Part shown: piece after piece, positions 1-11,899 of the stretch
Position numbering within the stretch: the stretch's first letter is position 1
Layout of the letters: each line of letters begins with the position of its first letter
NCBI GenBank assembly: GCA_030549335.1
Contig: CM060188.1
Span: forward strand, 65,540,696-65,604,695
Source: Pontederia crassipes
Lineage: Eukaryota > Streptophyta > Magnoliopsida > Commelinales > Pontederiaceae
Length of the DNA stretch: 64,000 bases
Reading direction: 5' to 3'
Made by a program: the position numbers and the translations under genes
Notes under the pieces: model-generated
The model's input: the letters and a program-made list of their open reading frames with translations, nothing else
What the model was told of the DNA's origin: nothing
Databases searched by the model: none

Positions 1-242
1 ATATCTAATTCCACTCAAATTTAATCTACTAATTAATATTTTTAACTAATTCATATTTTATTCTGATATATTAAATAGAGAAATTCTGAAATTAATTAAA
101 TAATCCCATCACTGCTCAAACTCCTGTCCAATTTTTATTTTATTTTTCATAATTATTAAATATAATAATATTAATAACAATATTTCTCAAAATAAAATAA
201 TAAATATTCATTTTTAAATCTTGAAAAATAAGAGTCGTTACA
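1..242 (-). repeat. Partial 3' LTR of a chromovirus gypsy element
   Basis: Read on the minus strand, a purine-rich tract at 243-255 (AAGGAGGTTATGA) is followed at 242 by TGTAACGACTC. This is the usual polypurine tract and LTR start of plant Del/Tekay elements. The adjacent pol ends just above it. The LTR runs off the left edge of the window, so its length and target duplication cannot be seen. The visible part is very AT-rich. Confidence 0.7.
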
Positions 243-305
243 TCATAACCTCCTTAAAAATAATTTCATTCTCGAATTTGAATAAAATAAATTACATTAT
301 CTTAT

Positions 306-722
306 CTAAATAACTTCGGAAAAATCCTTTCTTATCTCTTCTTCCAATTCCCAAGTGGCATTTTCATTTCTATGATGTGTCCAAGCCACCTTTACCATGG
401 GTATCATTTTATTCTTCATATGCTTGGTTTGATACTCCAAGATCTCAATAGGCTGCTCAGCATATGTTAGATCTACATTTAAATTTGGTTCCTCCGTATT
501 CACCACATTAGCATCATCATGTTGGTACTTGCGCAACATTGACACGTGAAAGACATTATGCACGTGTTCATATGATGGAGGCAATGCCAACCTGCAAGCT
601 GCATCTCCGATCAATGCGAGTACTTTGAAGGGGCCAACATACCTTGGACTTAGCTTACCTTTCTTGCTAAATCTCATTACCCCTTTCATTGGAGAAACCT
701 TTAACATAACTCGATCTCCCAC
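306..722 (-). pseudogene. gypsy integrase C-terminus with chromodomain
   Basis: A 138-codon open frame. The first 70 residues match the GPY/F-type integrase tail ([15 protein letters not shown], then [20 protein letters not shown]). The last 55 form a chromodomain-like module ([11 protein letters not shown]...MVKVAW...ATWELEEEI). In chromoviruses this domain is thought to steer integration into heterochromatin. The end (DFSEVI) lies about 50 bases before the polypurine tract, as expected. It is out of frame with the integrase core upstream, so it is not translated as part of an intact polyprotein. Confidence 0.85.
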
Positions 723-846
723 CTTGAAAATTTGTTCTCTTCTCTTCTTGTCAGCATATGTTTTATCTTATGAATGCTGCTATCAACCTCTCTCTAATAA
801 GGCGAACTTTTTCAGCATCTTTCATGATTTGCTTCATTAGCTCCTC

Positions 847-1757
847 TCACAAGAATTGTCGTCCTCCCACCTCACTCCAACAGATGGGGGAGCGACAAGG
901 CCTTCCGTACATGGTTACAAATGGTGTCATGCCTATGCTGGAGTGGTAGTTGTTATTATGTACGAACTCGATCAGTGGAAGGTGCATGTCCCAACTACCA
1001 CTCCAGTCCAATGCACATGCCTGGAGCATATCTTCTAGTGTCTGAATCGTCCGTTCGAGCTGTCCGCCTGTCCGAGGATGGAACACAGTAGTAAAATTTA
1101 ATTTCGTTCCAAAGGCACTATGGATGCTCTGCCAAAATTTGACCGTAAATCGTGGATCTCTATCCGACACAATGGAGAATGGCACTCCATGTAGTCGGAT
1201 AACCTCCTTAATATAAATGTCCATTAGGCTTTCGACGAACTGTTTCCATTTGATGGGGATGAAGTGGGCTGCCTTGCTAAACCGATCCACCACCACCCAT
1301 ATTGCATCGTGGCCTTACTGAGTTCTTGGAAGCCCGGTGATGAAATCCATAGTCACGTTCTCCCATTTTCATTGTGGGATTCCAAGTTCTTGTAGTACAC
1401 CGTAAGGTCTCTGATGTTCTACTTTCACTTGTTGGCATACAAGGCATTTTGAAAGTATTCAGCCATATCCTTCTTCATATTATTCCAGCAGAAGGTCCGT
1501 TGCAAGTCCTTGAACATCTTCGTGCTTCCAGGATGAATGGTGAATTCTGGCCTGTGGCATTCATTCAACACATGTCTTCTCAATGTTTCATACTTAGGGA
1601 CCCACAATCGTCCCCTATATCCGATCACTCCATTTGTGATCGAAAAAACTACAAAAATCTTTTCGTACAACTTGAGTAGGTGGTTGTACTTGGTATCATT
1701 TGGTTGTGCCTTTCTTATCTTTAATAGCAGCTCGGGCTGCATGTCGATGTGCGCCAT
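847..1757 (-). pseudogene. gypsy integrase: zinc-binding region and catalytic core
   Basis: The upstream frame (1757-1425) carries the HHCC-type region. The histidine part is present (LNECHRPEFTIHPGSTKMF), but the paired cysteines usually found as C-x2-C have become ALYANK, so zinc binding is probably lost. A second frame (1296-847) holds the rve core: first aspartate in VVDRFSKAAH, second in SDRDPRF, glutamate in GGQLERTIQTLEDML. The DDE triad is therefore visible. A stop and frameshift between 1425 and 1296 separate the two parts. Integrase would insert element cDNA into the genome. Confidence 0.85.
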
Positions 1758-1760
1758 AAT

Positions 1761-2183
1761 TCATATATCGTTGCTGTTGGTCACTGGACTAGCTTGGATG
1801 ATGCAGTCAATCATGTTCCAGCAACTCACTCTCAGGCATGCGAGTGATCCTCCCCATTTTCTATTAAGTGCGTCGGCAATTGAGTTTCCCTTTCCCGGAT
1901 AATAGCTGATAGCAAACTCGTAATCATTTAAGAACTCAATCCACCTCCTCTGATGCATATTCAAGTCTTTCTGAGAGAAGATGTATTTCAAGCTCTTGTA
2001 GTGTGTGAAGATTTCAAACTCTTCGCCATATAAATCGTGCCACCAAATTTTAAGAGCGAAGACCACAGCTGCTAACTCGAGATCATGCGTCAGATAATTC
2101 TTCTCATGCTTCTTCAATTGTCTCGATGCATATGCAATAACCTTTCCATGTTGCATTAAGACGCATCCCAAATGGTGCCGCAT
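1761..2183 (-). pseudogene. gypsy RNase H domain
   Basis: A 140-codon frame matching the Ty3/gypsy RNase [21 protein letters not shown], then [18 protein letters not shown], then [14 protein letters not shown], ending near [16 protein letters not shown]. In most relatives the third block reads TDHKSL. Here the aspartate position is occupied (THYKSL), consistent with loss of activity. The upstream aspartate block is cut off by a stop. RNase H would remove the RNA strand during reverse transcription. Confidence 0.85.
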
Positions 2184-2400
2184 GCATCACTATATATGAC
2201 ATAATCTCCTTGGCCTGAAGATATTGCCAAAATGGGCGCTGTCATCAATCTCTTCTTTAACTTTTGAAAACTATCTTCACACCTCTGTGACCATTCATAC
2301 TTGATGCCTTTCTTGGTGAGGTTTGTTAGTGGCCATGCAATTTTTGAAAAGTCTTGAATTAATCTCTTGTAATATCCTACAAGTCCGAGAAAGCTTCTAA

Positions 2401-3067
2401 TCTCTGACGCATTCTTCGGTTGTGCCTAGTTAGCAACTACTTCCACCTTTGCAGGATCCACTGATATTCCATTTTCACTGATAATGTTCCCAAGGAACAT
2501 AATCTCTTTTAGTCAAAACTCACATTTTGAGAATTTGGTGTCCAATTTGTGATCCCGTAAGGTCTATAGCACCACTCTTAGAAGTTCCTCATGCTCTTCT
2601 AGGCTCGACGAATTGATGAGGATTTCGTCAACGAAGACGATCACAAACTTGTCCAAGTATGGCCTAAACACTTTGTTCATCAAGTCCATGAAAGCTGCTG
2701 GGGCATTGGTCAGCCCAAATTGCATCACCAAGAACTCGTAATGCCCGTATATTGTTTTGAAAGCAATCTTTGGCACATCATCATTAGTTATTCGTAGTTG
2801 GTGATAGACACTTCTCAGATCAATCTTTGAGAATACTTTTGCCGAAGACAATTAGTCGAACAAGTCATCGATTCTTGGTAGTGGATACTTGTTCTTGATT
2901 GTGACCTTGTTCAACATCCGATAATCTATGCATAGCCTCATAGACCTATCCTTCTTCTTTATAAACAATGCCGGAGCGCCCCATGGAGAAATGCTCGGTC
3001 TAATGAATCCCTTATCCAACAACTCCTGGATTTGGGTCTTCAATTCCAGCATCTCCGTTGTAGCCAT
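2401..3067 (-). pseudogene. gypsy reverse transcriptase, interrupted
   Basis: Two collinear pieces. The 3067-2852 part has the fingers/palm start ([20 protein letters not shown], then [20 protein letters not shown]). The 2851-2564 part continues in the same frame after one stop codon ([17 protein letters not shown], then [19 protein letters not shown]). The catalytic motif, normally F-x-D-D, reads FVDEILINS, so the second aspartate is glutamate. Thumb/connection blocks follow in broken frames down to about 2190 (SFLGLVGYYKRLIQDFS). The substitution plus stop make it inactive. Confidence 0.88.
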
Positions 3068-3130
3068 TCGATAGGGAGCCTTCGATATGGGTGCCGTGCT
3101 CGGTACTAGGTCAATGCGGAAGTCAATCTC

Positions 3131-3690
3131 CTATCGTGGTGACAATCTTGAAACGTCATCTAGAAGGACGTCTGGAAATTCCTTCACCACGACAATGCTA
3201 TCTCGATCTACTTCTGCTTTGTCCGTCTTGATCACACTTGCCAAGAAACCCCGGCATCCTTTCTTCAACATCTTTTGTGTCTTGATTGTAAACACTAAGA
3301 CCTTGCCAGTCTCTAGTGGCGTGCCTCTGACAATGGTCTGGTGTCCTCCTGGTGTTTCGATCAGTATCTTCTTTGCTCGACAATGTAGATAGGCATCGTG
3401 GTAGGACAAGCAGTCCATACCAACACCAAAATCATAGTCCTTGATTGGAATGACAATTGGGTCCGTGGAGAAGTCCTTGACTTCCACTTCGACCGGCACC
3501 CTGGGATGTACTTTTGGGTAACGATGGACCCTAGAGGCGTGCCGATGTCAAGTGGAAAACACGTAGCTTGCGGCTTCATGCTCAATAATGGGGCAAATTG
3601 CTCTGAAATGAACGAATGTGTAGCACCTGAATCAAAGAGAATATTAACATGAACACAATCAACTTTCAGCGTACCTTGGATGGTGTTCAT
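3131..3690 (-). pseudogene. gypsy aspartic protease
   Basis: Starts with MNTIQGTLKVDCVHVNILF followed by the active site DSGATHSFIS, typical of the retropepsin that cleaves the gag-pol polyprotein. A frameshift near 3499-3400 moves the reading to the frame 3499-3131, which contains YDFGVGMDCLSYHDAYLHCR and the protease-RT linker. The catalytic D-S-G is intact, but the frame is broken. Upstream gag is not found. Confidence 0.82.
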
Positions 3691-3742
3691 TGGGCTTTCA
3701 CAACATCCATAAAGAAATAACTAATAAACTATCAATTAACTA

Positions 3743-5497
3743 CTGATGCATGCAAAATACAACATATTTTAGATGATTATTTTAATTAATTCTTTTGTAA
3801 TTTAATCATGGCATGCGTCATTTTTAGTCAGTTTTAGTCATTATTCCAGATTTATTGATTTTAATTGTTAATTCTTTAAATATTTTAATTGTGGATAGAT
3901 TAATTAAAATTTGATAATTATTTTGCAGGAAATGCAATTATCCGAGGGATTACGTTATCGACCGCAATTCAGTTGCAACATGATTTATCAGCCGCAATTC
4001 GATAATTAAAGTTTATCGGGCAAGAACTCCGAATCTATCCTTAACCAAGTTTATCGGCCGAGAACATCAAGTTGGGCAAAATATGACTCAAGTTTATCGG
4101 CCGCAATCCAAGAGTTTATCCTTACCGGCCGATATCTTTGGGTGTAAAATCTTATCATTAACCAAGGATTATCGGCCGAGATACAAATAAGAACGTTTAT
4201 TTTGGGGCGCAAAACACACCATTCATTAAGTATCGACTGCAAAATCAATTTTATCCTTAACCGACAATTTAGTTTTGCGGCCGAGAACTCTAATCATTGG
4301 ACAACTTTGGTGGCCGAGAATTATCAAGAAGAGTTTATCATCGGGTGGAAAACGGATAAAGTTCTATCCGTGGCTGAGATTTAAAAGTTTAAAGTTTATC
4401 TCAAGATTAAACTTGGCCGTACGATATCATGACCGTGATCAAATTGAAGATCGTCCGCACCTATAAATATGTGAAGAAGCCTTCGTCCCAATTCGTGCTC
4501 TGAAGTTCAGGTTTCTTCCACGGCGAGTCGAGAGTCTGCAGGCTTCGATCAAAAGGAGAGAGGTGCGACGGCTGGAAGTTGATCGCGACCCTGATCAAGT
4601 CCGAGAGGCTACCTGACTGTCTGTCCAGATTCGAGATCTCTATTTTATTCTTGGTGTAATTCTTCCAATTATTATTGTTATTTTGTTATTATCTCTCCAG
4701 AATTTCTAGGATGAACTCCATATTTTTATTTATTTCATTTTAGGAGATTATTATTGAAGGGAAACTATTTGGACACTATATTATTTGTTTTAATCTTTTT
4801 TGATCAATTAGTTAATTGTGCTTAGTGCTTTTGATTTAATTATTTTGATTTCTGAGTTGAGTAATTACCCGTTTGTGGACTATTTGATTTCAGAATTCAT
4901 TAATTAAATTAATTGATTTTAATTGAAATTAATAATTGACATAAATTTGATAACTAGTGTGTGGAGAATCAAATTTGTGTGGTCTGTTAATCTATACAAG
5001 TTTGTGGAGTGATTAATAGTCTAGGGAATTCAATTTAATGCGTCTTAATTTTAATATGATTTGATAGGATGCCAGTTTGTGGAGACTTCAATTCTTATTA
5101 AATTAAGATAGTTTAATTTGCATACTTAGATTGAGGGAATGCCAGTTTGTGGAGACCGTAATTTAATCGTGTCAAGTTAATAATTTAGGGGGACTTTAAT
5201 CCATCATTAAAGATTAAATTTATCTTTTATGGTTCAAATATTTATTCTGATATATTTTCATCCTAAGGCCTAACTTCAACACCACTATCTTATCTTTATC
5301 TTATTTTCTTTAGTTTATTTTACAAAACCCTTTTTCCAAAATTCCATGTTTTCTTCTCTCTTATTAATTTATAAATTCAGATATTGAATTAATAATATTC
5401 CTCATGGGTTCGACACTCTTACTCCTATTTACTATATTACTTGAGCGACAAGTGCACTTGCTAGCGATTCTATTTTGCTACATCATTTTACGCATCA
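3743..5497 (+). repeat. Solo LTR, TGATGC...GCATCA family, copy 1
   Basis: Begins (C)TGATGCATGCAAAA and ends TTTTACGCATCA, giving 6-base inverted termini TGATGC/GCATCA. ACTA flanks both sides (3739-3742 and 5498-5501). No internal retroelement domains lie between the ends, so it is read as a solo LTR left by recombination. A TATA box lies at 4462-4469. The 3' part carries a GGGTTCGACACT...CACTTGC motif at about 5406-5462 that other LTRs in the window share. It matches the 28147-29806 copy at both ends and in patches between. Confidence 0.75.
4462..4469 (+). promoter_or_regulatory. LTR TATA box
   Basis: TATAAATA at the expected U3/R boundary of the solo LTR, about 720 bases after its start, followed by GC-richer sequence with GGCGAGTCGAGAGTC typical of an R/U5 leader. 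Any transcript would run right into 5498 and onward. Confidence 0.5.
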
Positions 5498-8400
5498 ACT
5501 ATCATTAGTCAATTTTATAGAAGTGTGGAAGCTAACATATCTATTGTTCCCAAGGGGTCCTCCTATTCATTCTATTATATTAGAGTATCAACTAAAAGTA
5601 AATTATATAAACTAAACATCTATCTCATGTGCAACTGCATCACCATGAATATCTCTAGCTGAACACGCCTCCATCCTTATCAGTTCAATTATCTATAGGG
5701 TTCAAACATAGGAAAATAGAATTTCCATGAGTAAAATACTCAATACATAAGATAATTAAATGGATAAGAAGACTTAATAGAAAAGCTTTCAGTATGAGAA
5801 AACACTTCTACTCTTTCCTTTTTGTTCTTTCTCTTTTTTGTTCTGTTCTTTTCATTCTTTTACTTTCTATTCTTTCAATTCTAATATGTTCAACAAAAGA
5901 AAACTCTAATATGTTTAATAGAATTTGGACCGAGTGCCTGTAAACTCGGGTGGAGTTTTGACTAAGCTCGGACTGTGCTCGGTTGAGCACGGGCCGAGTT
6001 CTGCATGGAACACAACTCCTCTGTTGCAGAACTCGGGCTGAGTCCGAGTGTCATGACTGCGATTTAAACCGTGATTTAATCCGAAGTTCGTGACTCGTTA
6101 TGGATGATCACATGAAATTGAGAAAGATTGCAAAAACGTGATGTAATTATATATTTTTTATAAAAGCATAAGAAATAAAAATATATCATTCAACAAATTA
6201 GACAATATGTGATGATTATTTCAAAGCAAAATCAACTTCCTTTAAGTTATACATTTCACAAAATGACTTTTCTTTCTTGCAAGTTACAAAATAACACATA
6301 TATATTACACATAACAAATTCTCCCGACATCCTAACAAAAGGACATGGGAGTAACAACTTCCCTTGCTACTTTTATATCAAAAGAGTTAAACCCTGCTAA
6401 GATTATGAACTCCCATGATCACAGAAGTTATACTGATCTAAAAAATAGTAGAAACAACATTATAAGGAAAAGTAGTTCAGTAAGTTGATAACTCATAAGC
6501 TATGTGTTACTATCTAATTAATTCAGATAGACATGCAAAGACATGAAATAATTATAATATCACAATCAATGTTTTCATATATTTAAAAATAATATATACA
6601 ATTTCCTAATAAAAATCATCACACTCCAATTGCAATCAACATCATTCAAATCATATCAAATAGATGTATGCATATGCAACACTCATATGATTGCACGGAT
6701 CACAACTGGCCAGTGGTCGGTAGATGAATTCTAGAGGTGGTTCCCATCGCGATCGATGATATAGCACTTAGCTCCATTCTACCTCATCCCTTTAGGAACA
6801 TATCATATAGTGATTGGTGAATTCTAGAAGTGGCTCCCATTGTGATCAGCGATGTAGCACTTAGCTCTATTCAATCTCATCTCTTTCGGAGAACATATAG
6901 TGATAGGTGAATTCTAGAAGTAGCCCCTATGAATTCTAGAGATGGCTTCCAACATAATTTCTCATGATGTAGCACTTAGCTCCGCATGACAGCAACAGTC
7001 TATCTCATCCCATTTTTGAAGAACAAAATGATGGATTGGACTTTATAGGTGGCTCCCATCGTGGTCAGCAATGTAGCATTTAGCTCCAACAATCGTACAT
7101 GCAGATGCAGATAGATGCAGATGCATGATTCATCATATAACAATTTCATATCAAATATTAAAAGATGAATCATATCTTGTAACTTAAATATCAGAAGATG
7201 AATTCAAATTAAATAGGATTGCATTTTATAAAATCAATCCATAACATTTCACATATGTTTTTCAAATGCACTGTCAATTGATAAATCATTTCAACATACT
7301 TTTCAGAAGAATATATCCAAAATATATTCAATACATATCACAATTAATGTTATGCTGAATTCATAAGAGGTGAATACATAGAGTAAGAGAAACCAACTTA
7401 CATGACATAAGCGATCTCACAAGGTGTTTCCCCATTTCCTTTTTAAGCATTCATCTAACCTTATAACAATATTATAGGTACATATTACTCTCACAACCAT
7501 ACTAGTATAGAGATTATATATAATTTATACATTCCATTTAACTCAATCAATTGAATTCATTGTAACCGGTTATCTTGTATTATGACTGATTGCACACCTA
7601 GTTAAGAAAATTAATAACTCTTAAGATAAATAATAAAATCACACGATTAAAATTTTACTTACCTCACAATTACAAAATGTTTAATCATTAGATTTTATTT
7701 CATTAGACATGTTGGTTATGTGTTCTTACAGATCGAGTGAGGTTCGGTTAAACATTTATAACTTTATCTAGACATATCCTTTTTTAGCAATTCTAATTGT
7801 AAACGAAACATAACATCTATATATTTTTATCCTAAATTAGAAAATAAATATATAACATATACGATTTAATACATAATTTATAAAATCATATAATAGTTTC
7901 AGAGGATAAAGTGATAGCACCACAAAGATGAACACATAGCTTTCTCCACAGATATCTAATTGACCTGATTCCAAAACTCAGTGAAAATAGACATTGAAAG
8001 GAGTAGAGACACTTAATTTTATAATATATACTATTTTATATAAGTCTTGCAAAATACCATGGTGGTACATATTTAGATTTTACTTTAGAACCTACAAGAC
8101 AAAGAGGAAATCAATTTAAATTTTATATCTTCTTATATATAATTTATTTTTAAGTAATTCCAAATCGATTATGCATCTTATAGAAGAAACAAACTCTCCT
8201 AAAATCTTTAGATTTTTTATGACCGATGTAAATAGGAGCATAATTTACAATATAACCATATCATTTTCGAGAATAGCATGACAACTACTCACTATTTTGC
8301 AGATAACATAATACATACACATGATTTTGAGATCATTACAGATCCCATGAAACCTAGACCCAAAGAAAAATAGGTGATATATCTTGTATAATTTTCTGAG

Positions 8401-8534
8401 TAATTTCTGAATTAATTACTAGTAGCCATTTGATATGAATCGAAAAATGCCTATAATTGCAGCCGGTCATAGAAGAATATTCTAGAAAAGTTGGATGATC
8501 AAGATAATTGTGTAGATCTTAGGCATAAGAAAAT
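5498..8534 (-). other. Degraded gypsy LTR/leader-like DNA, no gene
   Basis: No convincing coding sequence. The 5930-6050 part contains repeated GAGTTC/CTCGG words (ACTCGG...CCGAGTTC) like those in the LTR leader at 40870-41150 on the other strand. The 6726-7090 part is a tandem repeat. Together these suggest LTR and leader sequence of a minus-strand gypsy, perhaps the 5' side of the element whose pol is at 300-3690. The matching LTR start TGTAACGACTC is not found here, so this link is only an inference. Confidence 0.35.
6726..7090. repeat. About 102-bp tandem repeat, four copies
   Basis: Units start near 6726, 6829, 6931 and 7032 with GAATTCTAGAGGTGG-like sequence (the last one is degenerate). 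Each contains TCCCATCG-type sequence and GATGTAGCACTTAGCTCC. Spacing is 101-103 bases. The copies have diverged by point changes and small indels. Such repeats are common inside long gypsy LTRs. Confidence 0.75.
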
Positions 8535-9113
8535 TAAAGATAATCAAGAATATTTGTAATTTACAATTGATCCAACTACAAAATCGAGTTTGATCAGTCC
8601 AACTTCTGAATGTATTACGAATTGGGCCGCATGAGGAGTCAACATGACTTGGACCAAATAAATCATGATTTTACCATATTTATTTTAAATTTTTGGAATA
8701 ATTATATATGGAAAATTCTGCTGAGATTTTTAAGAAGAATTGATTTAGTTACTTCAAGAAACTAGTTATATTTGTATAGGCTAAGTTAGGGTCTTTTCTT
8801 CCAGCCCAAATTATGTTTGTAGGGCCTATAAATACTTATGTTTATTGTTATTTCATACATCTTTGAATCTATTAAAAATTTGGTTTAATTTCTTTTGTTG
8901 TGAGGGAACTTCTGCAACTTGTTCTTCGAAACTTCTGCTGTTAATTACAAGATTTGTAATCTTGTGATTAAATCCATCTATTTATAATATCAATTGCTTG
9001 GTTTATTGTAATCTTGAGGTTGATATTCCGCTGCCTAAAAATTTGTTTTATCTCATTTCTTTGATTATCATATATTGTTTCGATCACTCAAGGTATTGTT
9101 CTTAAGCACCGCA
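8535..9113 (+). repeat. 5' LTR of the protease-only gypsy element
   Basis: Matches 11900-12470 by eye: AGATAATCAAGAAT, CAATTGATCCAACTACAA, ATTACGAATTGGGCCGCATG, GAGGGAACTTCTGCAAC and the end CACTCAAG...AGCACC occur in the same order. TATAAATA lies at 8827-8834. The first bases (TAAAGATAATC) align with TGAAGATAATC in the other copy, so the terminal TG is mutated here. Confidence 0.7.
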
Positions 9114-9607
9114 TTTTTTATTCGGTTTTTAGTTATTTTTCATTATTTTGTTGCTTCCCTATTTCAATTTTTGAAAAAACAACACAAAAGAAATCTGGTT
9201 TGTTTGTTCTTCAAATCTTGTTGTCTTCCTTATTTGCTTTCATTTGTTCTTCAAGCTCTATTAGTCATTCCTGCGTTCTTCAAAATCTACTACAATTTTT
9301 TTTAAAAAAAAACCCAAACACATTTCTGCATTTGTTCTTGAAATCCTAGCCGATTTCAACTTTAAAATTTATTTTGATATTGCAACCATATTGATAAATT
9401 AGATTGATTTAATTGCTCATCGTCTTGTGTTGACTTGCATTAGTTCTCTTAGAACTTGTTGGAGGGTTCAAGAGAGGAAAAAAAAGGTTGAGTGGTGAGT
9501 ACAATTCAGGGGATAAGCCAAATAGAGTTGAGGTAAAATATGAGTGTCACCACGTGAGTTATTGAGGTTGCTTTTATTATTAACTTTTGCTGTAGAAATT
9601 TCTCACA

Positions 9608-10290
9608 ATGTCAGAAGGAAATGACAAAGAGCTTAATCCTAGAAAAGAAGAAATTGATTAAACAAGAATGATGGAGGCATGATACAACATTTTCATCATC
9701 TTGAAAATATAATTATTGAACTTCATGATCAGGTAGATGTTTAAATAGCACAACTAGAATAAGTTATACAACCAAATCAAAGAAAAGATTGCCAAAGACA
9801 ACGTGCTACTGACGACGATGAACATGATGAAGAGATGAAAGAGAAAGATGATGAAAGTGAGAGAAGACATAGAAGTGTTCAGATTGGAAGAAGATGTCAT
9901 GATCGAGAAAATATTTTCTATGCATGTTGTTGTGTTATGGACATAACTTGTGGACTCATTATTGATAGTGAAAGCTATGTCAATCTTGCTAGCAATTACA
10001 TGGTAGAGAAGTTGGGACTACGAACCTTCAAACATCCCAATCCATATAAGCTATAGTGGCCAAAAAATGGAGGAGAAATCAAAGTGACCAAACAGGTGCT
10101 TAGGTCATTTAAAATTGGAAGATATATTGATGAAGTATTATGTGATGTGGTATCAATGCATGCTTGTCATATCCTTTTGGGGCGACCATGAAAATATGAT
10201 CGAGGTGTGACACATGATGGAGCCACCAACTGTTATAAATGTCACAAGGATGGAAGAAAGTACACTTTAGCACCATTGCCACCTTAAGAA
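9608..10290 (+). pseudogene. gypsy gag-pol remnant with retropepsin
   Basis: An ATG at 9608 opens a frame (MSEGNDKELNPRKEE) that soon hits stops. The 9835-10056 frame has the protease region CGLIIDSESYVNLASNYMVE followed by KLGLRTFKHPNPYKL. The match continues past a stop with sequence reading KVTKQ, then HILLGRP, then DGRKYTLAPLPP in the same order as full gypsy proteases. The usual D-G-G or D-S-G active site here reads D-S-E, so the glycine is lost. It belongs to the same type of gypsy as the RT fragment at 14130-14851. Confidence 0.75.
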
Positions 10291-10305
10291 GCATACAGAG
10301 AGCAG

Positions 10306-10563
10306 GTGCAACTTAAGGAGCGTGTAGCAGCTTACAACATTGAGAGAAAGAGCATGGCTGCACAAAATCACATGAAGAAAGAAAAAGATGAAAGTCATAT
10401 TATAATTCAAAATGGTTTTCAGTGTTGTGAGAAAGGCAAAGATGAAAAATATGAGTGCCACAACTTGAGTGATAAAAATGAGAGCCAAAAAATTTTTGAG
10501 TGCTTAGAAAGGCCACCTTCTGAAAGCATTGAGATGCAACATTTAAATGTTGAGTATTTATGA
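10306..10563 (+). pseudogene. Lysine/glutamate-rich linker downstream of the protease
   Basis: An 85-codon frame directly after the protease (MQLKERVAAYNIERKSMAAQ, then HNLSDKNESQKIFECLERPP). In full-length relatives this position holds a charged linker before RT. Here the linker runs into a tandem repeat and no RT follows. Its function is unknown and probably absent. Confidence 0.4.
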
Positions 10564-10710
10564 GAGTTGTGAGAATGAGAGAAGATTAGATCTTGAGTAT
10601 TCAGAAATGTCACTTTTGGAAAGCATTGAGAGGAAACATTTATGTGTTGAGTGTTGTGAGAATGAAAAGAGATCAGGTCTTGAATGTTTAGAAAGGCCAC
10701 TTTAAGAGAG
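10503..10710 (+). repeat. Short 90-95-bp tandem repeat after the protease
   Basis: Near-repeats of TTAGAAAGGCCACTTT start near 10503, 10598 and 10686. GAAAGCATTGAGA(T/G)G and TGAGTGTTGTGAGAATGA-like words recur between them. The repeat lies where an intact pol would continue toward RT, so it marks the rearranged end of the coding region. Confidence 0.6.
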
Positions 10711-11899
10711 ATTTGAGAAAAAAAAGACTTGAGTGATGAGGAAAAATAAAGAGAATTCAGTAATTTTTCTCCTAACACTAATAATCTTTTGTCTTTTGAT
10801 TCTGATTTGTCCATGCAGATATGTAGGAGTGGAGTATATGAAGATATAAATTCTATCATGCAAGGAATTGAAAAGATTGTATTGCATTGATGATGACTTG
10901 TTTGAAAAGTCCATCTCTTACATTTGAAACTTTATATTTATTTGATGTGACTACCTTGCAGATTTTAATTGAGAGAAGTATTGAATGTCATGCAAACATT
11001 AGATCTGAATTTTCTATTCCATGTTGTTCTTCATTGAGTTCCGAAACACTTTATTTGAGCCATATGTTGAAATTTTAGAATGAAGATTTTATAGTCTTGA
11101 ACACTTTTGATTGGTTGATTATGATTTTAAGATTTTCTAATGATCCTAAAATCTTATTCATTTTTTTAAATCCACCTTTGTACTTTCCTAGGATCATTTG
11201 TGCGGATGTTGGTTGCAATCTTTCGTACAGTCTTCACATAATGATTGGAAAATTTGTTGCATTTGCATTAGTTGGATTTCTGTGTAATTTTCATCGAAGA
11301 TTTGAGAGTAATTTCTTTGGAGATATTATGATTTATAACAATTATATGCATGATCATTTTGGTGATATTTTGAGTAGTTGTAGGGGACTTGCATGATTCC
11401 TTAAATCAACCAAGTTATTTTCTTGGTTATGAATCTTACAATATTTCACTTTCAGATGTTACAAATTCATTTTATTTCGTGGAAACTAATATTTTTATCT
11501 TGGAATCACTTGACAATCTCCATATTGGTTTTCTCATTTTTTGAAATTTATTGCGCACCTTATTTGATAGGATTCTTATGCGCAAAGGAAGGTCTCCAAA
11601 GTTTCGTAATTTATTTCTTAAAATATCATCATCTCTTGGGCATAAGATATTTCATCCAGGTGAGTATGAGAATTACTTTTTATATCACTTATGTTCTTCT
11701 TTCTCTTTGAGGATCTTAACTTGATGGTATAGATGAAAAATTGTACTTGCAGTTATCTTTGCTTGTCATCAGACATATGAAAGGGAAGTATCAATATTTT
11801 CATTATGCGTGTCCTAAATTATTTAATAAATTCAAGATATGTGACATGTTTATATTCTCCTTATTGTGAATGTAAATTCATGGACGAATCAAGAATGTT
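10711..11899 (+). other. Unidentified internal region of the element
   Basis: Between the protease/repeat region and the 3' LTR. Open stretches at 11097-11396 and 11423-11710 encode hydrophobic, low-information peptides that I do not recognise. A short word at 11575-11620 (CTTATGCGCAAAGGAAGG...CAAAGTTTCG) loosely resembles sequence at 23020-23060 and 47748-47790. No RT or integrase motif is visible on either strand. Confidence 0.35.

Larger units (their letters stand above)
1..3738 (-). mobile_element. Ty3/gypsy chromovirus (Tekay/Del-like), decayed, minus strand
   Basis: Domains read on the minus strand in gypsy order: protease (3690-3131), reverse transcriptase (3067-about 2400), RNase H (2183-1761), integrase zinc finger and core (1757-847), integrase C-terminus with chromodomain (722-306), polypurine tract, then 3' LTR. 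No gag is recognisable above 3690, where a solo LTR of another family is inserted. Stops and frameshifts break pol into at least six pieces, so this is a dead copy. Clade assignment rests on the C-terminal chromodomain and LTR start. Confidence 0.85.

Noticed and set aside
5808-5990. Lysine/arginine/glutamate-rich minus-strand frame
   Set aside because: Translation of a TTCTTTT-type simple repeat, no start context or domain.
6660-7140. CRISPR-like array
   Set aside because: Units are about 102 bases with diverged, non-palindromic repeats and no short unique spacers. The context is a plant retroelement LTR.
9075-9305. Phenylalanine/leucine-rich 76-codon frame
   Set aside because: It lies across the LTR end and leader of a retroelement, is T-rich, and looks like a chance frame.
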